Shown here piece after piece: positions 1 through 15,200 of a stretch of DNA of 64,000 bases (within the stretch, counting starts at the first letter, position 1; the number at the start of each line of letters is the position of its first letter). The notes under the pieces were generated by a model. That model was given only the letters and a program-made list of their open reading frames with translations. It searched no databases and had not been told where the DNA came from. The translations under genes were made by a program, and so were the position numbers. Source of the stretch: Fragum whitleyi (Eukaryota; Mollusca; Bivalvia; Cardiida; Cardiidae); contig OX411552.1 of assembly GCA_948146395.1 (NCBI GenBank), forward strand, positions 10,125,686-10,189,685, in the 5' to 3' direction.

Positions 1-188
1 AAAAGAGCTGCATCTTAGTTCATTACTTAGTGAAGTATAAATCATCATCAATACTTACTTAAAGGCTTAAAGAATGCTATGTTATACCAGCTTATAAAAG
101 TGCTAACTCTGAACATTTATTTCATTATTAATTATGACCCGTCATGCAAAAAGGGAACATGTACTGGCCTATATAGTAAATTTCCTAC

Positions 189-271
189 CTTCCACTTTTC
201 CCAGCTCTCGCTGTCCTACCCACCCTGTGTATGTAATATTTGACAGTGTTGGGCATAGTAAAGTTTATCAC
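189..271 (-). CDS. DDX27: DDX27 exon 14, copy B, motif VI, likely mutually exclusive alternative
   Basis: 83 bp, same length, phase and frame as copy A, with its own acceptor TGTTCAG and donor GTAGGA. There are five base differences from copy A: four are synonymous and one changes His499 to Tyr (KYY for KHY). HRVGRTAR is unchanged. Since 83 is not a multiple of three and the gap to copy A is only 46 bp, splicing both in would shift the frame and is sterically unlikely. An assembly duplication remains possible. Confidence 0.85.
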
Positions 272-3200
272 CTGAACAGTAGAGAGAAGGTTAAAATACA
301 TAATTTCTGTGACCTACCTTCCACTTTTCCCAGCTCTTGCTGTCCTACCCACTCTGTGTATGTAATGCTTGACAGTGTTGGGCATGGTAAAGTTTATCAC
401 CTGAAAAAATTGAAATATTTTGCCTTTTTCAGACATTTGAATCAGTCTGGCTCATGTTTTTACCACAATGATGAAGTACAAAGGCAGGGATCAATTCGGG
501 GTGAGTTGTTCAGAGATAATCTCATTTTTCTACCAGAAATCTTATTGAAACTGGCTTAATGAGAGAACAATCTCAAAGCAAATGCAATTTAGTGAAGAAT
601 TTCATTAAATTCCTTGCTAAAATATCTTAATTTCTAATTAGCTTTGGCTAAATGAGATATCGATCCACCTTGACAGTAGGGTTGCTCTTTTGATAGTGAA
701 AATGTATAAAAAGTTTCAAGTGAATGCCTTCAGTGTCATATATTTGGCCCTTTTAAATAGTTCGGCTGACAACCCAAGTTCGTACTTTAATATGTTTGTG
801 TAAGCACTATCTGAAATAAAAAAGATACACTTCTGTCCACGCTGTCTTCAGTTGATTATCAAAATACAACATTCAGTGGAACTAGCTATATCCAAAAAGT
901 CAAAGTTTTTATATGATGATGCAAACATCGGTTTTCGTTGGGTTTTCTCTGAAAAACTGCTGAGCTAAAAATAAAAACACCCTGAAGGACCTGTATTTTC
1001 TTTAATATTTCTCAAATTGTCTAAGTTTTATTTTACATTTTTTATGGCTTGCTTTTTTTTTCATAGACTCACAAACTAACTTTCAGCAACAACATTGTTT
1101 TAATTTTTTAATTTTTTTTTATTCTTCATGTCCTTGAAAACTTGATTATTTGTAAGTCATTTAATACCACAACATCTTTTCCCAGCCCCAACTGTTCCTC
1201 CCAATTAGACTTATGATTATCAACTAAGTGGTAAAGACAAATGTCAGAAATGTGTGCTTTTGCAGGGTATTTAACCCATGATTGACAGTCCCAAGCAGGG
1301 TTTTAATCTGACTTGATCAAAATGGGGTTAAAGGACTCAACCATTGGGATCTTCGGGGTCCCTTCTTACAGTTTGAGAGTCCCAACTTAAGATATAGACT
1401 ATTTCTTTTAAGCACCAAGCTTGCTGTTTATATGAATCTCAGGTTGAAGGCAAGGAAGATATTAGAAATAATTATATTAGCTGTTTGGGGCTCAACTGTA
1501 GGTAATAATTCAATTCTTTTCTAAAGCTGATCCCAAGAAGGTCTTTGGGACTCAGATCAGACAGTTTTGAGGGTACTAGCTTCTTATATTTGAGAGTCTC
1601 AGACTCACAAAACCTGCATCTCTTAAAACCTTGCCTTAGGCTCTACTTGAAATTATTGGAATGATACATTTCAAAAACTTACAGTTTTAACCCCTTGTAT
1701 ATCCAGACCTCTAGCAGCCAAATCCGTTGCTAGTAATACATCTATATCTGCTGTCTTGAACTTCTCTAATGTGTCTATTCTCTGTGGAAAGTAAAGATTT
1801 GCTGCTTGTTGAATTTGGGCGTATTTAATTGTTGATGTCATCATGTATGTAACTGAATGCACACACTGCCTTTGCAAAACAACTGCATATTAGGCGGACA
1901 AAATGCCAAGATGCAAAGATTTGTTTAAATCTAATAATCTAAATGTTAGATCAAACAAGTATTTAACATCTTAAAATCGATTTTTCTGGTCCATCTATCA
2001 AGGAGAACTATAAATTGATTAAATTGATAACATATCTCTCCATCGTTCTGATCAACCATGTATACATGGGAATTGTATGAATTTCAAATACATGTATTGA
2101 AAAGTTTTGTGTTTTTTTTTCCAAAGATTTTCAAAAGGTTATTGAGATTTCTCCACCAGGCATCACTTTAAACTTTCACAAACAACCCACTGAAATAATT
2201 TAATTGATATCTGGCTAACTTTGTGATAGATTAAGCCATGCATTCCTTAATTTTTTCTACTAAATGTCAAAAGAGCTGGTCAAAATCACGAACACCATTG
2301 GAATGGCTAGTGGATGAATAAAATCTAAGTCATTCAAGGAACATGATTCACTCAGAAAGCATCTACAGTTATCCCCTACAATTGCATAGGTTTCTCTTTT
2401 AATAGCAAACATCCGTACCAAGTCTCAAGTGAATGCCTTTGGTCAAAATGTCGAAATTTTTTCACAATAACTATGACATACAGGCTATAGCACTATAGTT
2501 TGGCAATTTAGAGTGATGATCAAAGGCCAGTTTTGTCTATACAGGTATAGACAAAATTGGCCTTTGATCACTCACGTAAACTTGTGGGTCTATACCCCTG
2601 AAGCCCGTTTTACGAAAAATCTTACGAAAAAAAAATGGTAAGTCAAAATCACGCATCGTACCTGGTGTTTACATTCATTGTTAGAATCTGCCTTGCGATA
2701 TCTAATTGGAATCGTCTTTAGAAGACGGTTCCAATGAGATGTTGCATGGCAGAATTCCATAATTTATTACATTTGTAGGAGCAACTTTAAATTTTGACGT
2801 ATGCAAGAAATGATTGTAAAATGTTAAGTAAAATGGGCCCCTGGTTCTTTACAAGCTTAGCTAAAAGAAAGATGTGATAATCTTACTTTTCATTGAATCA
2901 CCAGAGGTAAATGGGCCACCTACCTGAGCTTGTGTTAGGTTTCCATGGAGTTCTCCGACCTTGACCCCAAGCAGTCCAAGTATGATGTGTAATCTATGGG
3001 CATGTTTTTTGGTCTGTATGAACACAATACAGTGGTCTTGAAATGTACGGCTAACAAGAGCTGGAAGGATACACAATAAATTCACTATTCAACTTATACA
3101 CAAAATGATTATCCAAAATAAACTTTATGAATATTTCATCTACAGATTTTATCAGAGCTTGTTTTCTTTTTAAACATTTTACAGTGCTGACTTCAGACCT

Positions 3201-6200
3201 CCAACTAAATCATGATGATTTTTCTTAATTCAAATAACACTCTTTTCAAGTAATCCACACTATTAAAAGGGTGCTTATAAACAATAAATAAGAATAATTA
3301 AGAAAGCTTTAATGTACTTAAATTTTCTACCTAGAGGATAGATATAATTTCTTCTTTAAACCGTAAAACTTTATCTTTTGAATCCACACACATGTACAAT
3401 TTAAAAGAAAATCCATTGAAAAGGCCCCATAGCTTTTCCTTTGTGTGTCTCATGTTGGAGAGGTTCTAAGTACCACCATGATTTTTACCATATAATTTAA
3501 ATCAAAGAAGACCTACCAGATACAATAGCTTCCCGGTCACCCTCTTTATTAGCTCGTATACGGATAAATTCTTGTCGTAGATTTAATGCAACATCTGTGT
3601 TCTCATTCACAAACACCCGAACTGGCTTGTTTAAAGATACAGCTGCTAAATCTTTTACCTGAAATACAAGGATAAATTCAGCTAATATATAAATCCTTAT
3701 TCACCAAGGGCCAACTTATTTCTGACCCCTTGAGGCTCTTGTTGCCCGCCCTATCAGAGTATCTCTCAGACAGGGGGTTACCAGCTGTAGACTGGTCCAA
3801 CTATCATCTATTAGAAAAGCCTAGAATAGGCTATTCTGATAGTTGAAAGTAGGACTAGTATACACCCGGGTAGAAATCGGGTCAGAAATAAGTTGGCCCC
3901 AAGACTATCCCAAGGTTATAATTTTACAGGAGCAATTTGAATCCCAAAATCAATCCAGTGAAAAACAGTGTTAACAACATACCCAGGGTTAAACAAGGTG
4001 CCAAATTGTCACAAGATACGCCCGTCACACTGCTTAGTATTAACTGGGGGTTTGAATAGAAATGAGGTTATTTTGAATGAATATTTTTTGAACTCATGAA
4101 GTTTCATGATCCTAGCTATTAAACTTTTAGAGATATACTCTGGACAAGATTCTAGTATGAAAAACAACAATGGGCAATTACTCAAAAAATAGGCCAGGTA
4201 GAATTATGGTTCTTGTACACTGCACTCCCCCTTGGTGAGATCTATACACCCATGCAGTTTCATGATCCTAGCTATTATACTTTTACAGATATACTCCGGA
4301 CAAAATTCAAGTCTGAAAAAAACAAAGGGCAATAACTCAAAAAATAGGCCAGGTAGAGTTATGGTTCTTGTGCACTGCACTCCCCCTTGGTGAGATCTAT
4401 ACACCCATGAAGTTTCATGATCCTAGCTATTATACTTTTAGAGATATACTCAGGACAAGATTCTAGTATGAAAAACAACAAAGGGCAATAACTCAAAAAA
4501 TAGGCCAGGTAGAGTTATGGTTCTTGTGCACTGCACTCCGCAATGATGAGAAGAATATATCAATCGGACTTCAAGTTACAGAGTTATGCTCCGGACAAAG
4601 AAGTGGACGCCGCCGGACGCCCGGACCCCGTACGCCGAACGCCACGGGTGATCCCATAATATGTCCCGTCTTCGACGGGCATATAAAAATCGATGGCTCA
4701 GCGCAAAACAGTCGTAACTGTCTATAAACATAGAAGAAGCTACAACTGTTTCGCTTTGAGCCACCATATTTGGACCCATTAGACTTTTTCCATCGTGCAA
4801 CTTAAAAAACCGAGTATAATGAACATACTACTGCCATACACCTTAACAGTTGACTGATGTCTGTTTACTGTGTGTATGAGAATAAAGCCCACATCGGAAA
4901 GTTAGTTTACAGACAAGACAATCAAAAGTAAATGCCAGTCTACCTAGCAACAGCTTTTTTCAGGGACAAGACAAAAAACCATTTTAGATACTAGCATAGA
5001 ATTTTTGGGATGAGTAGAACTAATAGTGACTAGCAAATTCCTCTTTCTTCACATTGCTTGCCTCTTTATAAATCCAAACAAGCCTAAAAACAATATTTGT
5101 TAGATGGAGGGCACTATATGGTATTACTTGATTCAATCTGATTCTGAATCCGTTTGTTACCCACACACATTCAATTGTTTCCTGCCCAAGATTTGATTTG
5201 ATTTGATTTGAAGTGGGGTTTTACGTCGCTTTCAACAATCTCTCAGTTATATCGCGACGATTCCTGCCCAAGAACCAGGCAGATTCACAGTTGCAGGGAA
5301 CCCGATAGCTATTTCTGGCCTGCTGTTACAACCAAATATTCACCAGTAGAAAACTAGCTCGGAATCTAATTGGCCCACCATCCTCCTACCTTCTCAGACA
5401 TGGTTGCAGAAAACAACATGGTCTGTCTGGTTCTAGAACACAGTCTGATAACTTCCTTCATTTGTTCTGCATAATACTCATCTAACATTCTGAAATAATT
5501 TATATTATACATTATTGCAAAAATGTATGTTTTTGCGGCCCTATGACATACTTTAATGGACAAAATGGGGGTATTAACGGGGGAAAAATCCATAAATTCA
5601 CATGCTGTTAACACCCATCTTACTTAAATATCCTCAGCCAAAGACAGTACCCTATAATCAATTTTAAAGTCATTGATATTTTTGAAGAGTTCTATCGTAT
5701 GATAAATTAAGTGTAAAAATTTAGGCATTACACCATATTTCGGGTCACTGCAAATGTTAACACCCTCAAAAAAGTAAATTAATCCTATATTAGTTTACAT
5801 TTTTCGTGGGAGATTACATTTGTAGAGAAGGTAGACATAGTTCGATGACAGACAGTGAAAAAAGTCTTTTGTGGGTTACATTTGCAAAAAACAAAAATTA
5901 AATAAGGTCCAAGTGTAAATAAAGTATTTTGAGGCTAATTGCAATAGTCAACACCAGACAAACATGACATGACTGCATAATTTTATCAAAGACTTGGTGT
6001 TTTTATACTCAGATGGTGAAAAATAGCAAATGAAATGCTAACTTTTATGCTTGACAATTAAAGCAATTACTGTAAGTGTAACATGCAGAGTAAAAGCTAT
6101 ATGCCCATAACAGAGGTTAGAATAAGAATAAGTGACACCTATCTAAAATTTCTAAGTGAATTCCTATGCTATATTGGGCATGAAAACTTTCAAATCCTCT

Positions 6201-9200
6201 ATGTAATTAATTATTACAATGCAATTTATCTCTGTCAGTAATGAAATATCAACAAGATGTGTTTGTTAACCACCAGTGCCAATTATCAGATTTTTCTTTA
6301 CATATTTCACCTTTAGGAATGACATTAACCTTGGCTGATGACCTTGAAAGTGGTACCTAGAGAAAGGTCTTGTCAAATCAATACTCATGTGAAATATGAA
6401 GTTTCTTTCCCTTACCAATAAAAAAAATGGCCAAAATTAAAGTTTTTTGGAACAAATGGACAACAGACAGGGCAAAAGTCTTTGTTTATCAAGAGGAGAC
6501 ATAAAGACAAGAAATATTTTAATAATACCAACCTATCAGCTTCATCCAGGACTAGAATTTCTATGTTATGAAGACCAAAACTTGGTGAATTATGTAAATG
6601 GTCTATGAGACGACCCGGTGTTGCTATGACAATATCTGGACCAAGTCTTAATGCTGCTTCTTGTTGTTTGAGATCAAGGCCACCTGAAAATAAAATCAAT
6701 GAATTTGAATACATACAAGAGCACCAACTGCAATTGCAACACTTGGCTGCAGATGCTGGATAATGCAAAAAAAGTCACTATTTAAAGTAACTAAATTACA
6801 TATAAGAAAGTTATTTCTAAAACCATTTATAAAAATCTGTGAAAAAATGGGTTTTGAGTCCTTTTTTGAAGCTGTCTATAGAATTGCAGACTTTCAAGTC
6901 TTGTGGCAACCTATTCCATAACAATGGCCCGACTGTTTAAAAACCTTTATTGCCAAATGTTTTTTGTCTGTTGAACGGTATGTTGTAGTAGCCAGATGTT
7001 GTACCAGATGATCTTAGTCTACATTTAGTAGTTTTCTTGGTAAAGAGTTCAGTTAGATACAAGGGGGCAGCATCTTTGGAACAATTAAACATCACTGTTA
7101 AAATCTTGAACTCTATCATCAGAGGTTTTATCGGAAGCCAATGTAGCTCGTACAATGCTTCTGTAGAACTATTGTATTTTTTCCTATCCAGAACAAGTTT
7201 GGCACACATGTTTTGTATTCTCTGCATCTTTCGAATAACACTTTTGTTTACACCATAAAGAATACCATTACAGTAGTCAAGATGTGAAATGACAAGAGAA
7301 AGAACAAGGGTTTCTGTAGCTTCTTACAAACTGTTACAAAATTGCTTCCAGAGTAATTCCCCTTAGCAGTCTGGATAGCTCTTGTGATGGAAACCACACA
7401 TGCAAGGTTTCATTAGGATATCTTCAATAACTAGAAAGCCATGAATGGCTTGAGTCGCTCCACAGGCTGGAAATTCTTGTAAAGCATTCAAAGTTTTGAC
7501 TAGATTTTGAGATATTTTGGGTTCTACTGATGTTGAAAATGATTTTCAAAGTTTCAACTCTATTACATATGGAGAAATGACCTCCGCCCATAAAAGACAT
7601 ATTTTTCATCAAATCTCAATTATTTTAGGCTGCATGATAATGGGTCACCCAAAGATCATACAAAAAAAGTTTGATTGATATCCATTAGTTACATTCTGAG
7701 AAAATGATTTTAAAGGTTTCCACTAAATAACATATTGAGAAATGACCTCTGCCCATAAAATGCATATTTTTCATCTGATCACAATAATTTTTGGTAAACT
7801 GATAAAGGATAACTCAAGGATTATTCCAGTGAAATTTGATTAAAATCATTCAGTCATATTCTTAGAAAATGATTTTCAAAGTTTCCACTTTATAACATAT
7901 AGAGAAATGACCTCTGCCCATAAAATGCATATTTTTCATCCGATCACAATAATTTTTGGTAGACTGACAAATAGTCACTCAAGGATCATTCCAGTGAAAG
8001 TTGGTTAAAATCAATCAATTACATTCTGAGAAAATGATTTTCAAAGTTTCCACTATATAACATATAGAGAAATGACCTCTGCCCATAAAATGCATATTTT
8101 TCATCCGATCACAATAATTTTTCGTAAACTAATAAAGGGTCACTCAAGGATCATTCCAGTGAAATTTGGTTGATATCAATCAGTTACATTCTGAGAAAAC
8201 GATTTTGAAAGTTTCAACTAAATTACATATAAAGAAATGACCTCCGCCCATAAAATGCATATTTTTCATCCGATCAGAATAATTTTTTGTTGACTGATAC
8301 AAGTTCACACAAGGATCATTCATGTAAAATTTCATTGGTATCCATCCATTACTATCTGATAAACTCACTTTTTACCATATTTGGAAATTAGCCACGCCCA
8401 TAAAATCCATGTTTTTCATTGGATCAAAATTTCTTGAAAAACTTTGGATCATTCCTGTGAAGTTCGGTTGAAATTCATCCAGTAGTTTCTGAGGAGAAGA
8501 TTTTTAAAGAAAAAGTTTACAACCGGACTCACGGACTGACAGACGCATGACGGACGAAAATGCCATGACAATAGCCCAAGTGGCTTTCAGCCAGTGGAGC
8601 TAAAAACAGAAGGCTAAAGTAAGTCACACCAACGCTTACGCAAACAACACCAAGGTGATCGTAATACCTTGGGTTTTCTCTGAAATCAGCGGAGCCAAAA
8701 AGGTTTTGAAACATTATATGAGTCTGTGCATGTCATTTACAGCAATTCCACAAGTGAGAGAAGGATAGACATTAAGCAACCTGGAATGCTAGACACTGTT
8801 TTGAAATAACTGACAGATTGTTTACAGAAATTTGAGTCATAGATTTGCACAGAGTGAAGACTATGATCAGACTGTGCAGATGCACAGGCTGATCAGAGTT
8901 TAAGCACTGTGCTCACGTTGAATTGTTTGAAATATCATGCACAGGGTCATATACCTGTTATAATTTCCATCCTTCTACATTAATTCTGCAGTTGACAGAT
9001 ACCTTAATATTTTACCATAATTTTTAAAAACAAGAGGACCATGATGGTCCTAGATCGCTCACCTGCGTCTCTTTGACCCCTGGGACATCACATTAATTAA
9101 ATAGGCAAATGTCAAAAAGGAGATAATTTCAACATAAGATCAATACCATGAAATGTTTTCAGCCAAGAGCAAGACAGATATGCCTTTTCGCTCTTTGATT

Positions 9201-12200
9201 CTACTTAAAAGGGGATGCACCCAGGTGGAGCCCAAATGTGACCCCAGGGTATGGTTTGAACAAACTTGGTAGAGGTCCATTAGATGATGCTACATACTAA
9301 ATATGAAAGCTGTCTTCCTTCTGATTTCAGAGAAGAAGATTTTTGAAGCTTTTCCTTTTTTTGCCCATCATGCTCAGATGAGCTAAAAGGGCTGCACCCA
9401 GATGATATGAACAAACTTGGTAGGGTCCACTAGATGATGCTACATACCAAATATGAAAGCTGTCTGCCTTCTGGTTCCAGAGAGGATTTTTGAAGATTTC
9501 AATTTTTTTACCCTTTGTGCTCAGAAGAGCTAAAAGGGATGTACCTGGGCAAAGCCCAAATATGACCCCAGGGTCTTAACCCTTGTCGTGCTGAATAAAT
9601 TTTGGCTAAAAATATTCATCAAAATCAAAGGGCAGGCTGATGTTTGTCTATAGCTCCTGCCAAAGCAGGAATATTCAGGGTTCGGCATGACAAGGGTTAA
9701 TATGAACAAACTTGGTAGAGGCCCACTAGTTGATGCTACATACCAAATGTGAAAGCTGTCTGCCATCTGCTTTCAGAGAAGATTTTTTAAGATTTTCGCT
9801 CCTATAAACATATAGGCAGTTACAACTATTCCCCCTGAGCCATTGATGTTTGTTAAGACAGTGAAACAAGATGTGTTTGTGAAACATGAATGCCCCTTGA
9901 ATAGCAATTTTTCAGTTTTGAGTTTGACAGATGACCCTGACCTTGTCAAATGACCTTGACCTTGGTATTTGTTGATGTGCGTTATCGAGATCTATAACCA
10001 TGGCATATATGAGCATTGTATCTTTCATTACCATGTTGTTAAGTTTTGCAGACAGATGGATAAAGTAAAAAAATATGCCTCCGATCATTTGATGCGGGGG
10101 CATAAAAATGGCCTAAAATAAACATAATCTGCACAAAACTATTAACATTTGGGGAAAAGGTGCATAAAATCTATATTGAAGTTCTATTGGCCTTGATTTT
10201 GCTGTTACGGGATTTATTAGAAGTTCCGTGAATTTGTAAAATCACATCAGAAATGGTCAATTTTAACCTCAGAAAAGGGGGATGGGATTCTATTAGAGTA
10301 TGGAGCTCTATTGCTTACTTTTTCTTATTAATTTTTACGGTATATGCTGGGTGGGATATCAATTCATTTTTGCATCCTAGAGGCAGGAAAGTTTTTACAA
10401 ATAAATTTTATAGATCTTTGGCAATTCTTTCTCATTTGCAAAGGTGTACATTTACACTTATATTGTATATTCATTGTTATCTTTTTTTGCCTTTTTTAGT
10501 TATTGTATTTAAATTCTTACCTGCTGCCAAAATAAGTTCAATGTTGGTATAGTTAGCAAGGTGTTTGCCCACTTTATGGACCTGTACAGCTAACTCTCGG
10601 GTTGGCACTAATATCAATACTCTTGTAACTGGTGTCTGTTTGGGCTTGAATAATAATCTCTCCAGGATGGGGAGCATAAAGGCAATTGTTTTACCTACAA
10701 TCATAAAATTATATACATGTACAGGACTGACATGGAAATTTTAAAGAACAGCAACATTTAATTACAAACTTAGCTGTCATAAGGAAAACAGATTAATTCA
10801 TTAATTAATATCTACTTTATAAACCAGCGATTTCCCTCTTTTTTTCTAAAATTCTCCCACTCTATACTTCTCAGGGTGTGTGAATGAACCCTATTGGGGA
10901 ACTCTTACCTGTGCCCGTCACTAACAAGCATATCTTTCCCTAATAATGCTACAGGCATGGTGTCAGTTTGAATTGGTGTGGACTTCAAAAAGTTCATTAT
11001 AGTGCATTTGTGGATTAAACTTATCTGAACCAGTAACCGAACATGCCAAAAAGTGCTGGGACTAGTAGAAATTTAATACCAAGGTATATCTTATGATTAT
11101 CTAGTTACTAGTGGGTACTGGAGTACCCGATAATTACTGATCATATATCAATTAAATCAACTAAATACAAAGGTGGATCCAGAAAATTGGTTAAGCTTCA
11201 GAAAAGAAATAAATGTTAAGTTGATCCCCCAAAGGTACATAGAGCTTTTACAATAGGTGGGTAACAGGTAATGATTCAGGACCCAGCTAGGAATGTTACC
11301 CTACCCAATACCTGGGTACTCGAGTACGGGTACTCGAGTACTCATCCAAGCTGTAATGCCTACATGTTGCAGTTTATATGTGTGTTTGATCCTCTAAGTT
11401 TATCATTCTCTAGTTATGGTTTATACTAACCTGAGCCTGTTACAGCACAAGCACAGATATCCCTCCCTAACAGAGCTACAGGTATCGTGGCAGCTTGAAT
11501 TGGTGTGGGCTTCTCAAAGTTCATTTGAGATAGAGACTGAAAAAGAGATTGCATGAATTTGATTTAAATTGAGACACATATTTCAAAATTAATTCAGTTA
11601 TATTGCTACAAAAGTAACCAAATATATCCATTTAGCGTCCAGTTGCTCATCCCAGCTAGGCAAGTATTTAATTTAACATATAACTAAAACAGATGTGCAT
11701 TTTTTAGAGCAAGATGTAAAATCCCGCTAAATAAGATTATTAAAACGTCATAAGAAACCATTTTCAATATCTTGAGTGTAAACATTCAACATCATCAAGG
11801 CTACTCATAATAAGCCATTGCAAAAGCATCTTCGTTTTCTCATTAAGATACCTTAAGATTCTTACTAAGCCGCTTAAAAATCTTAATCTAATAACGCTAC
11901 ATTTTAAAAATCTTAATGAGATTCTTAAGGATCTTAATCTAAGAAACGCACCTCAGATAACACAAATTATTAGCCATGCTGTTAAATCAAGCCTGTGAAT
12001 ACCAATCTCACAGGTCTTAACTCTCTACCTGATATTGTACAGCCCCAGACAACAAACATTTGGTAAATACAGTTTGTTATTTGATCGTCTAACTAGTTTC
12101 CAAATAGTCTGAAATAGTCTTGAGTTATAAAAGTTGCATATAATATTGAGTAATTCTTAATTGAATATAGAATTCAAGATAAGTTGTGATACTGTGTAAG

Positions 12201-15200
12201 CAAGTTTATCTTTTTTTATATGCCTGTCGAACAATGGTGTATAATGTGATCACCTGTGGCGTTCAGCAGGCAGCTCTTGTCCACTTCTTTGTCCAGAGCA
12301 TAACTTGTGTCACTTTATGATCAATTGACATGGTATATTACTCTCATGATTATGTAGTGTAGTGCACAAGACTTAATTTCTAGTTAATCTTTAGTTATTT
12401 CCCTTTGTCGTTTTTCATTCTTTGACATCCAGCAGTGTAACAGCGAAAATTTGCCACCTTGTTCATGTTGTTTTCACCTAACAAGATTTATGCTTGTTTT
12501 GGTAACAGCTTTTACTAGGTGATATACGCTTTGTTTGTTGGACAAGATAATTCCCATTAAGTACACTAGACCAAAAGGTGTAAGGTGAGCACAGTTTTAC
12601 CTGCTGGATTATCTTTTGAAATTTCACAAATATGATACATTTAAATTTTTTAGTTTAAATGTTAAGTTGATTGTTAACTCAAATTGATTTCATGGGTAAG
12701 ATGTATGCAATAAGCTAAAATAATGAGAAAAGTAACCCTTATGCTCTCTAATCAAAACTTTTATTCAAACAAATTACCAATTTGGGGTCATTTTAACCAT
12801 TTTTGCTCAAAGTATTCCTCAATAATTTAGTTGAAAGCAGGCAGTGTTGACTGATATCAGACTGCACATCTATGCAGGCTGATCTTAGTCTATAATGTCT
12901 GTAAAAAGCAGCAGGAAAATGCTGTTAACCCTTGTCATGCTGAACCCTGAATATCCCTGCCTTTGTAGGAGCAATAGACAAACATCTGCCTCCTGCGCAT
13001 ATGTGCAGTCTGATTTTTGTCTATACTACCTGTTTTTTGTGTGTTTTTTTCAAAACCAGAAAAACATAAAAATTAATTTGCAAAATGAATACCGACTCAC
13101 AATGAGTGCATCCAGTGCTTTGAGCACATTAATTTTGCTGCTATTTTGCCAAGACTTTTAAGCAAGAGAAAAGCTAACTTTAAACTCACCTTCAATAAAG
13201 GTCTAGATATACTCATATCCTGGAAGGAGATATTTTTGTCGTAGGTGCTGATGTCCTCAGAAAATTCCACCTTGGGCTCATTCTGAAACAAAACATTTGT
13301 TTGTATAACAGTCATGCTACCCTACTTTCACAGCAATACAAGAATTGGCAACTGTTGATCTATTTGAACCTTGCTGTAACATTGAAAATCAGGTGAAATT
13401 CTAAGATCCTTAGACTGATAAAACTATTACTTTAAATTCATCAAATCCAAACGATAGGAAAATATGGCATTTTCTTCCAAACCAAAATCTTAAAAAAAAT
13501 AAAGGAAATCTTAATTAGTTTTCTGCTTTATCCCTCACAAAGGTATCATATACCAAAACAATTTTTGTTTATTCACTGCTTTGTTCCTAATTAAGAGCCC
13601 CCCCCCCCAACTCTTAAGTTCAAAATCTTTGGATAATCTTGTAACATAAATTAAATGGAATTAAATAAACTTAAATCATTGCATTACTTAACCTGATTTA
13701 AGTACTGGTACAACAGGACAAAAATCTTTTAATGGCAGTTGGAAAACGCTTTGGTTTCAAAAACAACAGTCCTGTTCTTATCATCAATGCATAATATCTT
13801 GGCTTATTGTCTATAAAACATAGTGCAGTTTTATATTTTTGCAAAGCAAAATATGGTTTTATAAAGTGCTACAACTGTGAATATTGCAGTCATGATAAAC
13901 CATTACAAATCTATAAATAGTGTCAGAGAGATCGATGGTTATAACATCATTGATTTAAGATGAGCTGGGTTCAACGCTTAGTGGAGTCCTAGAGTAGGAG
14001 ACTCCTTGTTTACCAGTTGGGACTTCTTCATTTTGCAAGTTGTTGGAAATAACATTTGCTTGTATCTACATGTATTAGTATTTTGAAAGAAAATAATTTT
14101 TGGGGGGATGATACATTTGTGGAAAAGACAGTAAGATACATAACCAAATCCCAACTTGAATATTGGACTCTTCAATCTGTAAGATGGGAGTCAAATGGAC
14201 TCTGTACTCTTAGAAATTAGTGTAAATCCTGATCAGGATTTTGATATTTATTCCGAGTCTGAGATAATAAAACTTTTCTAATTCTCAACTGAGAATTTTC
14301 TCAATTTTCAACTTGGGATGAAAGCTTTAACTCTGATGCCATGCTATAATAAATGTATGAACATAAAATATAATACTAATAAATTGTTATGTATAACAAC
14401 TAGTAAACATTATATTATATGTTTGTGCATACTTATTTAATTTTTTAGTTTGAGAAAATTCTCAGTTGAGAATGAGAAAATAATTTATAATCTGGGGCCA
14501 AGATTCAAACTGACTAGAGAAGACTTACCAAATCATCATCAGAATCTGGGTCATTCTTTTTTCTCTTCTTCTTCTTGTCTTTTATTGTGTCTGGAAAATT
14601 ATATGATAGTTTGGTTGAATGGGATTTTAAGCCCTTATAACATTCTTTAAGTTATATTGTGTTGGCTGGAGCACCTTTCAATGGATTCCTGTCTTTTATT
14701 GTGTCTAGATATTATGATTTGTTTTGTTTGAATGGGGATTTAGACCACTTTTAACAAACTTTCAGCTATTTCACGGTCACTAGAGAACGTAACAGTGGAT
14801 TCCTGGTATTTCTTTCACCAGCACTACCATTACATCTTCATATAGATCTATGATTGTCAACCCACATGAGGGAGATAAATTATCGGAAAGGATGAGTGCC
14901 ACAGTAGGGGATTGAACCTAGGACCTAAAGATTGACAGTCCAATGCTCTACCAACATCGCTTAGGCGACAACTGGAAAATAATATGAAGCAGGTTGTCAA
15001 ATTCTAGTAAGAAATAAAGATTTGAAATGTGCATAGCCATACAAATTTTTAAGCAGAGCTGCTGAGAGACTAAAATTTGAAGGAAATTTGACCCTGTAAT
15101 GTGTACACTAGTGATTGGCAGATTAATCAATTATTATTGATAATAAGTTGGTTTGGGCTTCTGATTGTGATAATTGACTAAGAAATTTCAAATTCAATTA

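Noticed and set aside
134..559. 141-codon plus-strand open frame over the two DDX27 exon 14 copies
   Set aside because: It is the antisense reading of two duplicated exons; the minus strand carries the helicase motif and splice sites.
13598..13610. Poly-C run in DDX27 intron 5
   Set aside because: Simple low-complexity tract without associated structure.
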